From Hyphomicrobiales bacterium (GTDB lineage: Bacteria; Pseudomonadota; Alphaproteobacteria; Rhizobiales; Rhizobiaceae): 64,000 nt of DNA. Position numbers and translations under genes: made by a program. A model generated the notes under the pieces. The model did no database searches. It was given only the letters and a program-made list of their open reading frames with translations, and was not told where the DNA came from. Numbering within the stretch: position 1 is the stretch's first letter; the number at the start of each line of letters is the position of its first letter. Location of the stretch: assembly GCA_900471605.1 (NCBI GenBank), contig UCEY01000025.1, positions 186,001 to 250,000 of the forward strand, read 5' to 3'. Of this stretch, positions 57,539-64,000 are shown in pieces.

Positions 57539-58651
57539 ATGGCGCGCCTTCAACTGAGAAACCTCGAAAAGGACTACGGTTCGTTCCGCGCCGTGCATGG
57601 CATCAATCTCGATGTCGAGGACGGAGAGTTCATGGTGCTGGTCGGCCCTTCCGGCTGCGCCAAGTCGACGACGCTCCGGATGATCGCCGGGCTGGAACGG
57701 GTGACCGGCGGCGAGATCCGCATCGGCGGCGAACTGGTCAACGACAAGACGCCGGGCGACCGCGGCATATCCATGGTCTTCCAGAACTACGCGCTCTATC
57801 CGCATATGAAGGTGCGCAAGAACCTTTCCTTCAGCATGCGGCTGAAGCGCCGGCCAAGCGCGGAGATCGAGCAGGCGACAAACCATGTCTCCAGCCTGCT
57901 CGAGATCGACCCGCTGCTCGACCGGCTGCCGAAACAGCTCTCCGGCGGCCAGGCGCAGCGCGTCGCGGTCGGTCGGGCGCTGATCAAGAAGCCGCAAGTC
58001 TTCCTGTTCGACGAGCCGCTTTCCAACCTCGACGCCAAGCTGCGCGCCTCGATGCGGGTACGCATCACCGACCTGCACAAGCGGCTGAAGGCGGAAAACC
58101 AGCAGGCGACCGTCATCTACGTCACCCACGACCAGACGGAAGCCATGACCATGGGCGACCGGATCTGCGTCATGAAGGACGGCCGCATCATGCAGGTGGC
58201 CGATCCCGTTACCCTATACAGCCGTCCGGCGAATACTTTCGTCGCCGGCTTTATCGGCAGCCCGGAAATGAATTTCCTCGACGGCACGTTCGAAGGCCCT
58301 GAAAGTGTCAGGGCCGCGGACCAGACGATCTCGCTTGGCGCAGACTTCGCGCGCCGTCTTTCCGGCGAGCCGAGCGGCGGCGTGACCATCGGCATCCGTC
58401 CCCAGCATCTGCGCATCGCCGCAGCCGAGACGCCGGGCACGCTGAAGGGCAAGCTCAATCACATCGAGTTCATGGGCCACGAAGTCTACCTGTATGTCGA
58501 CATCGGCCCGAAACGCATCATCGCCGTGGTGCCGTCCGCGTCCTACGACCGCGGCGCGCTTCGCGACGACTGGGTCTGGCTGAGCCCGGACCCGAAGGGA
58601 GTTCATCTGTTCGATCGCCAGTCCGGGGAGAACATCAGCCTGGCGCTTTGA
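57539..58651 (+). CDS. Sugar ABC transporter ATPase (MalK/UgpC family)
   Basis: A 370-residue ATPase of the MalK/UgpC class. The N-terminal ATPase domain (about 1-235) has the signature LSGGQAQRVAVGRAL, Walker B VFLFDEPLSNLDAKLR and the switch VTHDQTEAMTMGD. The C-terminal TOBE/OB domain begins near 240. Walker A reads GPSGCAKSTT, with Ala where Gly usually precedes the Lys. The codon is gcc, so this is not a reading artefact. The same variant may occur in related transporters; I cannot check. It powers the two permeases just upstream. Confidence 0.94.
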   Translation: MARLQLRNLEKDYGSFRAVHGINLDVEDGEFMVLVGPSGCAKSTTLRMIAGLERVTGGEIRIGGELVNDKTPGDRGISMVFQNYALYPHMKVRKNLSFSMRLKRRPSAEIEQATNHVSSLLEIDPLLDRLPKQLSGGQAQRVAVGRALIKKPQVFLFDEPLSNLDAKLRASMRVRITDLHKRLKAENQQATVIYVTHDQTEAMTMGDRICVMKDGRIMQVADPVTLYSRPANTFVAGFIGSPEMNFLDGTFEGPESVRAADQTISLGADFARRLSGEPSGGVTIGIRPQHLRIAAAETPGTLKGKLNHIEFMGHEVYLYVDIGPKRIIAVVPSASYDRGALRDDWVWLSPDPKGVHLFDRQSGENISLAL

Positions 58652-58683
58652 GATTTCGTCGTTCCAACTTGGGAGGAGCCAAA

Positions 58684-59940
58684 ATGAGAACCATGATCAT
58701 GACGGCGGCTTTGTTTGCCGCCACCAGCCTTTCGACCGCATTCGCTTCGGATCTGCGCATGTCCTGGTGGGGCAGCGACGACCGTCATGTCGCGACCCAG
58801 GAGGCCCTGAAACTCTGCGGCGCCAAATTCGGCCATACGATCGCACCGGAATTCACCGGCTTCCAGGGCCACCAGGAAAAGATCGCCACCCAGCTTGCCG
58901 GCCGCACAGAGGCGGACATCATGCAGGTGAACTGGCCCTGGCTGCCGTTGTTCACCAAGAACGGCGACGGCTTTGCCGACCTCAATCAGTACAAGGACAT
59001 CATCGACCTCAGCCAGTGGTCGAAGTCGGATCTCGACAGCGGCACCGTCAAGGGCAAGCTGAACGGCATTTCCGTCTCCACCACCGGCCGCGTCTTCATG
59101 TTCAACAAGACAACCTATGACAAGGCCGGCATTCCGATCCCGAAGACCTGGGAAGAGCTGATCGCCGCAGCGCCGAAGATGAAGGAAAAGCTCGGCAAGG
59201 ACTATTATCCCTTCGAAGGCGCTGCACTCGACGCGCGCCTGATGGTGATCCTGCGCACCACCCAGAAGACCGGCAAGGACCTGATCGACCCGGCCACCAA
59301 CAAGGTCGCCTGGAGCGAAGCCGAACTCGCGGAAGGCCTGGAATTCTACAAGACACTGGTCGACAAGGGCGTGATCGAGAGCTGGAAACAGGTGGCCGCC
59401 GGCGGCAACACGCCGCTGCACGAAAACCAGAAATGGGCCAAGGGCCAGATCGCCGGCACCTATCAGTGGGACAGCACCTACGGCAAGATCGCAACCCCGA
59501 TGGAAAAGGGCCAGGAACTGGTTCCCGTCAAGCTCCTGACCATCGAGGGTGCAAAGACCGACGGCGTCTATCGCAAGCCCTCGATGCTGTTCTCGATCTC
59601 CAGGAACAGCAAGGACCCGAAGGGCGCTGCCCAGGTGCTGAATTGCCTGCTCAACGACCCCGAAGCGGTCAAGATCATGGGCGCGACGCGCGGCATACCC
59701 TCCAGCAAGATCGCTCTCGACACGCTGACCAAGGAAGGCAAGATCAAGCCGGTGCAGGTGGAAGCCTATAAGCGGGTGATGGAGCCGACGAGCCCCGGCG
59801 TCTCGCCGCTCAACGAGCATCCGCGCGTCACCGAAGTCTTCGATACCAATTTCGAAGCCTTCGCCTATGGCCAGCAGTCTTCCAAGGATGCCGCGACCGA
59901 GATCATAGCCGGCATCAACCAGGCACTGACGGGGATCTGA
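58684..59940 (+). CDS. Sugar ABC transporter substrate-binding protein (family 1)
   Basis: A 418-residue periplasmic receptor. Signal peptide MRTMIMTAALFAATSLSTAF, cut before SDLRMSWWG. It has the SBP_bac_1 pattern: DIMQVNWPWLPLFTKNGDGFA (core VNWPWLPLFTKNGDGFA), RVFMFNKTTYDKAGIPIPKT, and PSMLFSISRNSKDP near the ligand cleft. ATG 58684 follows GGGAGGAGCCAAA. Located after the ATPase gene and before GH28. Ligand is inferred to be a short oligogalacturonide or unsaturated uronide from the enzymes in the operon. Confidence 0.93.
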   Translation: MRTMIMTAALFAATSLSTAFASDLRMSWWGSDDRHVATQEALKLCGAKFGHTIAPEFTGFQGHQEKIATQLAGRTEADIMQVNWPWLPLFTKNGDGFADLNQYKDIIDLSQWSKSDLDSGTVKGKLNGISVSTTGRVFMFNKTTYDKAGIPIPKTWEELIAAAPKMKEKLGKDYYPFEGAALDARLMVILRTTQKTGKDLIDPATNKVAWSEAELAEGLEFYKTLVDKGVIESWKQVAAGGNTPLHENQKWAKGQIAGTYQWDSTYGKIATPMEKGQELVPVKLLTIEGAKTDGVYRKPSMLFSISRNSKDPKGAAQVLNCLLNDPEAVKIMGATRGIPSSKIALDTLTKEGKIKPVQVEAYKRVMEPTSPGVSPLNEHPRVTEVFDTNFEAFAYGQQSSKDAATEIIAGINQALTGI

Positions 59941-59944
59941 GGAC

Positions 59945-61459
59945 GTGACCAGCGTCGCCATCGAACTCCTGATCGCCGGCCCCCGCAGCGCAACTTTCAG
60001 CGTCGATGCCGAAAGGCATCTCCACGCGCGGAAGGACAAGCTTGCCTGGCAGGTCCTGGAGATCGGTGGCATTCTGGTAGCCGAGGGGGCGACGTCGAAA
60101 GTCGTCTTCACGGTCACCGATCTCGAGCCGGATCAGCCCTACCGCCTGGAAACCGGCGGTACCCGGCTCGAGTTCACCACCCGGAAGGAAACAGCCTTCC
60201 TCGACATCCGCGCTTTCGGCGCCTCGACGGAAGCAACGAACAATGCGGTGGCGATCCAGCGCGCCATCGACGCCTTGCCGGCTGCGGGCACGTTGAGGAT
60301 ACCGGCCGGGCGTTGGTTCAGCGGCCCCATCTTCCTCAAAAGTCACATGACGCTCCTCATCGACAACGCCGCGAAGCTCGCGGCGATTGCGACGAGGGAG
60401 GACTTTCCCATCCTGCCCGCACGCCATGCGGATAACCGTATCCTCGGTACCTGGGAAGGCGTGGCGGAAGCCTGTTATGCCAGCCTGATCAACGCGATCG
60501 ATTGCCGGGACGTGCATCTGGCCGGGGCCGGCATCATCGACGGCGGCGGGGATCGTGGCGACTGGTGGTCGTGGCCGAAGGAAACGCGCCAGGGCGCGCG
60601 GCGGCCCCGCACCGTCTTCCTCTCGGCCTGCGAGGGCGTCACGCTTTCCGGCCTTACCATCCGCAACTCGCCGTCCTGGACGGTCCATCCGGTCCTCTGC
60701 AAGGGGCTGATCGCTGCGGATCTCAAAGTCGAAAACGACCCGGATTCCCCGAATACCGACGGGCTCAATCCCGAAAGCAGCTCCGATATCCGCCTTGTCG
60801 GCCTGCACATCTCGGTAGGCGACGATTGCATCGCGCTGAAAGCCGGCAAACGCAGCCCGCTCGGCGGACCCGACCGTCCAACCGAACGGGTGGAGATCGA
60901 GAACTGCCTGATGGAACGCGGCCATGGTGCGGTCGTCATCGGCAGCGAGATGAGCGCCGGCATAAGCGACATCGCCATCCGGAACTGCCACTTCAGGGGG
61001 ACAGACCGCGGACTGCGCATCAAGACGCGGAGGGGTCGCGGCGGTACCGTGAGCGACATTCGGATTGCTGACAGCCTGATGGAGGACGTGGCGACGCCGA
61101 TTGCCGTCAATTCCTTCTATTTCTGCGATGCCGACGGCCGCTCGGACTATGTGCAGTCACGCTCGCCGCTGCCCGTCTCCGGGGAAACGCCCAGCATCAG
61201 GTCGATCACCGTCGAGAATGTCACCGTGTCAGGCGCGCGAACGGCGGCCGCCGTCTTCTACGGCCTGCCGGAAGCGGCGATCCGCGACATCTCCTTCGAA
61301 AACTACGCGGTTTCCTTCGCGCCGGATGCCGAGGCGGAGGTGCCGGAAATGGCCTCTCTTCTCCTCCCGCTCCGGCATGCCGGGATCGTTGCCGAAAACG
61401 CCGTTTTCAGCCGCCTTGCAAGGCTTTCCCCCGGTTCCATCCATCCAGATCAAGACTGA
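59945..61459 (+). CDS. Glycoside hydrolase family 28 (polygalacturonase-like), cytoplasmic
   Basis: A 504-residue right-handed beta-helix enzyme with the four GH28 signatures: NTDGLNPESS, GDDCIALKAG (catalytic Asp pair), GHGAVVIGSE and RIKTRRG. It has no signal peptide, so it probably acts in the cytoplasm on imported oligomers. The N-terminal 85 residues form an extra region resembling a small beta-sandwich domain before the helix begins (FLDIRAFGAS). Products would be galacturonate or shorter oligomers. Exo- versus endo-action and the exact substrate (polygalacturonate or rhamnogalacturonan) are not readable. GTG 59945 starts 4 bp after the SBP stop. Confidence 0.9.
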   Translation: MTSVAIELLIAGPRSATFSVDAERHLHARKDKLAWQVLEIGGILVAEGATSKVVFTVTDLEPDQPYRLETGGTRLEFTTRKETAFLDIRAFGASTEATNNAVAIQRAIDALPAAGTLRIPAGRWFSGPIFLKSHMTLLIDNAAKLAAIATREDFPILPARHADNRILGTWEGVAEACYASLINAIDCRDVHLAGAGIIDGGGDRGDWWSWPKETRQGARRPRTVFLSACEGVTLSGLTIRNSPSWTVHPVLCKGLIAADLKVENDPDSPNTDGLNPESSSDIRLVGLHISVGDDCIALKAGKRSPLGGPDRPTERVEIENCLMERGHGAVVIGSEMSAGISDIAIRNCHFRGTDRGLRIKTRRGRGGTVSDIRIADSLMEDVATPIAVNSFYFCDADGRSDYVQSRSPLPVSGETPSIRSITVENVTVSGARTAAAVFYGLPEAAIRDISFENYAVSFAPDAEAEVPEMASLLLPLRHAGIVAENAVFSRLARLSPGSIHPDQD

Positions 61460-61466
61460 AAACCCG

Positions 61467-62612
61467 ATGCTTCAAGACTACTTCGAGAGTTACGTACGCG
61501 ATTATGAGTATTACAAAGGTGGCGCCTGGTGCTACGAGGACGGCTGTCTCTATCGTGGCCTGATCGCGCTTTACGAAGCAACCGGCAGCCGCCGGTGGCT
61601 GGATCATCTGATCCGGCTGGTCAGCGGCCAGATCGATGCACAGGGCCGGCTTGTCGGCTACGAGATCAACGAATTCAATATCGATAATATCCTGCCCGGA
61701 CGTGCCCTCGTCTTTCTCCACCGGCATACGGGTGAAAGCCGCTGGCTCGACGCCGCCGCGCCGCTGGCCCGCCAGCTCGAAACGCATCCGCGCACCGGCA
61801 GCGACGTTTACTGGCACAAGCTGCGTTACCCGCACCAGATCTGGCTGGACGGGCTCTACATGGCGCTGCCGTTCAAGGTCGAATACGCCCGCGCGGCTTC
61901 AAAACCGCAGGCGATCGACGAGGCGCTTCGGCAATTCACGACGGCGCTCGACCTCACATATGACCGGCAGGCCGATCTCTACCGTCATGGATATGACGAG
62001 GCCCGGCAGCAGCCCTGGGCAGATGCGGAAAGCGGCCTTTCACCGGCACATTGGGCAAGGTCGATCGGCTGGCTGGCCATGGCCTTCGTCGATATCATCG
62101 AAAACCTGCCCGCCGGCACCACGAGGCGCGAACTCACCGATCGCGCAGCGGCGCTGGCATCCCGGCTGATCGCCCTCCGCACCGCGGATCACCGCTGGCT
62201 GCAGGTGATCGACCGGCCGGACGAGGCGCTGAACTACCCTGAAAGCTCCGCCACGGCGATGTTCTCCTACTTTCTCCAGAAGCTCGCGCGGCTCGGGGGG
62301 CCTACCGCCTTTTCCGAAGCCGGCCGGGCGAGCCTGCAATCGCTGACGTCGCAGGAACTGCGGCCGGATGCCGACGGCCGTGCAAGGCTCCACAACATAT
62401 GCTGCGTCGCAGGTCTCGGCGGTTTCAACGGCCGTTATCGCGACGGAACGGTCGGATATTATCTCTCCGAGGAAATCCGACCCGACGATATCAAGGGTGT
62501 CGGGCCGATGATGATGGCCTATGCGGAAACGCTGCTGGACACACAAACGGTGATGCCCCAGTCTGCGCGGCTGGAAGCCCCGGCCGAACTCAGCGCCGCC
62601 GCCAAGCGGTAG
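61467..62612 (+). CDS. Glycoside hydrolase family 105 unsaturated (rhamno)galacturonyl hydrolase
   Basis: A 381-residue (alpha/alpha)6-barrel enzyme like YteR/YesR. It hydrolyses the unsaturated uronate end of oligosaccharides made by pectate or rhamnogalacturonan lyases. The catalytic Asp is placed in PHQIWLDGLYMALPF; other family segments are YRHGYDEARQQPWAD, HWARSIGWLAMAFVDI and GVGPMMMAYAET. ATG 61467 begins 7 bp after GH28; in-frame codons further upstream lie in the GH28 gene. No signal peptide. Its product feeds KduI, next in the operon. Confidence 0.9.
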   Translation: MLQDYFESYVRDYEYYKGGAWCYEDGCLYRGLIALYEATGSRRWLDHLIRLVSGQIDAQGRLVGYEINEFNIDNILPGRALVFLHRHTGESRWLDAAAPLARQLETHPRTGSDVYWHKLRYPHQIWLDGLYMALPFKVEYARAASKPQAIDEALRQFTTALDLTYDRQADLYRHGYDEARQQPWADAESGLSPAHWARSIGWLAMAFVDIIENLPAGTTRRELTDRAAALASRLIALRTADHRWLQVIDRPDEALNYPESSATAMFSYFLQKLARLGGPTAFSEAGRASLQSLTSQELRPDADGRARLHNICCVAGLGGFNGRYRDGTVGYYLSEEIRPDDIKGVGPMMMAYAETLLDTQTVMPQSARLEAPAELSAAAKR

Positions 62613-62646
62613 CACCGCGCGCCGACAAACAGGAGGAAACTACACC

Positions 62647-63495
62647 ATGACGATCGATGTCCGGACGCGCCATGCCGTTCACTACAGCCAGTCGGAGCGC
62701 ATGACGAGCGCGGAACTGCGCGAGAACTTCGTGATCGAAGAACTTTTCGTCGCAGGGGCGCTTCAGGCCGTCTACACCCACTATGACCGGATGCTGGTCG
62801 CAGGTGCCGCACCAACCGAGAGAAGCCTCGGCGTCGGTGGCGAGCTGGCGAAGATCGTCGGCGCGGATTATCTCCTGGAACGCCGCGAGCTCGGCCTGAT
62901 CAATATCGGCGGAGCGGGGCGCGTCATCGCGGATGGCAAGGCCTACGAACTGCAGCCGATGGACGGGCTCTATCTCGGTATGGGAACGAAGGAAATCTTC
63001 TTCGAGAGCGCCGATGCCTCGGCTCCTGCCAAATTCTACATCAACAGCGCGCCGGCACATGCGACCTTGCCCTCCCGGATCGTCAGCAGCTCGGATGCGA
63101 TCGAGAACAATCTGGGCGACGGCACGACCTCGAACAAGCGCAAGCTCTATCAGTATCTGCATCCGAAAGTGCTTCCGACCTGCCAGCTGCTGATGGGCCT
63201 GACACGGCTGGAGACCGGCAGCGTCTGGAACACCATGCCGGCGCATTTGCATGACCGGCGAATGGAAGCCTATCTTTACTTCGAGCTGCCGGAAAATGCC
63301 TTCGTGGTTCACCTGATGGGCCGACCGGAGGCAACCAACCACCTGATCATCCGCAATCAACAGGCCGTGCTTTCGCCGCCCTGGTCCATCCATTGCGGCG
63401 CCGGCACCGGTGCCTACGCCTTCATCTGGAGCATGGCCGGCGACAACCAGTCCTTCACCGACATGGACATGGTGGACATGAAGAGCCTCAAATAG
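62647..63495 (+). CDS. kduI: 5-keto-4-deoxyuronate isomerase KduI
   Basis: A 282-residue cupin isomerase that converts 5-keto-4-deoxyuronate (formed from the unsaturated uronate) to 3-deoxy-D-glycero-2,5-hexodiulosonate. Zinc ligands are seen as NTMPAHLHDRRMEAY (two His and a Glu) and the late His in PPWSIHCGAG. ATG 62647 has GGAGGAAAC upstream. KduD, the next enzyme, is not in the window; it may lie elsewhere. Last gene of the operon, convergent with a LacI-family gene. Confidence 0.95.
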   Translation: MTIDVRTRHAVHYSQSERMTSAELRENFVIEELFVAGALQAVYTHYDRMLVAGAAPTERSLGVGGELAKIVGADYLLERRELGLINIGGAGRVIADGKAYELQPMDGLYLGMGTKEIFFESADASAPAKFYINSAPAHATLPSRIVSSSDAIENNLGDGTTSNKRKLYQYLHPKVLPTCQLLMGLTRLETGSVWNTMPAHLHDRRMEAYLYFELPENAFVVHLMGRPEATNHLIIRNQQAVLSPPWSIHCGAGTGAYAFIWSMAGDNQSFTDMDMVDMKSLK

Positions 63496-63521
63496 GCTGC
63501 CCAAGCCATTCGCTCTGGAGC

Positions 63522-63541
63522 GCCGGCCCGATCGGACCGGC
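63522..63541. terminator. Near-perfect palindrome between kduI and the LacI-type gene (bidirectional stop candidate)
   Basis: GCCGGCCCGATCGGACCGGC is a 20-bp palindrome with one mismatched pair, midway between two convergent genes. It lacks a T-run, so it is only a candidate bidirectional terminator. Confidence 0.4.
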
Positions 63542-63555
63542 GACGGCGCAAACCG

Positions 63556-64000
63556 TCAGACGGAAACTATGCGCGGCTCCTGTCGGGATGCCGCGCGGTC
63601 CCCTGGAGGCATAGGGTTCTTGCAGGGCCCGGTGGACCGGCGCTCGACGATCCTCGATGCGACCTGAACCCTTCTGGCCGGCGTTCCCGGCTGGCGCGGG
63701 TTTTCGATCCGCTCGAGCAGCAGCCGCAGGCCGACGGCACCGCATTCCTGGCCCTCCATGCGCACGGTCGTCAGAGGCGGCGAAATCTGCTTTGCCGGCG
63801 AGAAATCCCCGAAACCGACCACCGAGACGTCGTCGGGAATGCGATAGCCCTGCCCCAGGAGTTCGGAAACGACGGTGAGCGCCAGCCCGTCATGGGCGCA
63901 AAAGAAGGCGGTCGGCCGTTCGCCCTTGTCCTTCAGCGTCCGGTAGGCATCGGCAAAGCCGTTCTGCTCCTCGAACTGCAGAACATGCAATGCGACATCC
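63556..64000 (-). CDS. LacI-family transcriptional regulator, C-terminal part (runs off the right edge)
   Basis: The frame is open to the window end; about 148 codons are visible, the C-terminal ligand-binding lobe. TAFFCAHDGLALTVVSEL and GYRIPDDVSVVGFGDF are the standard LacI/GalR effector-domain strands, followed by TTVRMEGQECGAVGLRLLLERI. The N-terminal DNA-binding domain lies beyond base 64000. Its position next to the kduI operon suggests it also answers to a pectin-derived uronate, giving that locus two regulators with the AraC protein. Confidence 0.9.
   Translation of the reverse strand, partial: DVALHVLQFEEQNGFADAYRTLKDKGERPTAFFCAHDGLALTVVSELLGQGYRIPDDVSVVGFGDFSPAKQISPPLTTVRMEGQECGAVGLRLLLERIENPRQPGTPARRVQVASRIVERRSTGPCKNPMPPGDRAASRQEPRIVSV

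Overview
The window reads as a GC-rich alphaproteobacterial genome, most likely Rhizobiaceae (Rhizobium, Agrobacterium or Ensifer type). The evidence is gene content: an Agrobacterium-like uronate dehydrogenase, a five-enzyme hut pathway with HutF, HutG and HutD, a RirA-type iron box (TGA-N9-TCA), a double-length FhuB, and many ABC and TRAP uptake systems with GntR, LacI and AraC regulators. No rRNA, tRNA, CRISPR, insertion sequence, phage or replication gene was seen. The density of catabolic transport operons fits a chromid or large plasmid, but that is inference.

Layout. 0-1.5 kb: a gene cut by the left edge that joins a trypsin-like protease motif to an S1/P1-nuclease/phospholipase C-like zinc domain. 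1.6-22.1 kb: a sugar-acid island. It holds an Opp-family ABC importer whose operon ends in an enolase-superfamily enzyme, a divergent GntR-udh-lactonase operon, a PAS-GGDEF protein, a DenD-like dehydrogenase divergent from an FAD-linked 2-hydroxyacid dehydrogenase, a second GntR regulator, a TRAP transporter (Q-M-P order), and an enolase-superfamily/EamA pair. 22.4-26.2 kb: a complete Fe-siderophore-type ABC importer (SBP divergent from two permeases and an ATPase). 26.3-33.6 kb: a dipeptide-type ABC operon ending in an M14 metallopeptidase. 33.7-37.2 kb: a DUF4173-like membrane protein with a two-component system. 37.3-38.1 kb: an orphan FhuC-like ATPase. 38.3-46.3 kb: the complete hut locus, with hutF-hutC divergent from hutI-H-G-U-D around a palindromic HutC-type site. 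46.4-53.4 kb: an iron box, FecI-like sigma factor, FecR-like regulator, STN-bearing TonB receptor, FhuD and FhuB. 53.4-54.4 kb: a ketopantoate-reductase-like gene. 54.6-64 kb: a pectin-oligomer locus with an AraC regulator, a four-gene sugar ABC importer, GH28, GH105, KduI and the C-terminal end of a LacI regulator running off the right edge.

How it fits together. The window encodes two separate routes for plant cell-wall uronates. One is oxidative: uronate dehydrogenase, then aldarolactone hydrolysis, then enolase-family dehydratases. The other is the isomerase route: oligogalacturonide import, cytoplasmic GH28/GH105 cleavage, then KduI. It also encodes histidine degradation to glutamate and formate, peptide use, and two iron-chelate uptake systems. 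The second of these lacks an adjacent ATPase, which may be the FhuC-like protein on the far side of hut. Several small regulatory structures are visible: FadR/GntR-type palindromes, a HutC-type palindrome, an iron box, a strong terminator, and GC-rich stem-loops between binding-protein and permease genes in both Opp-type systems.
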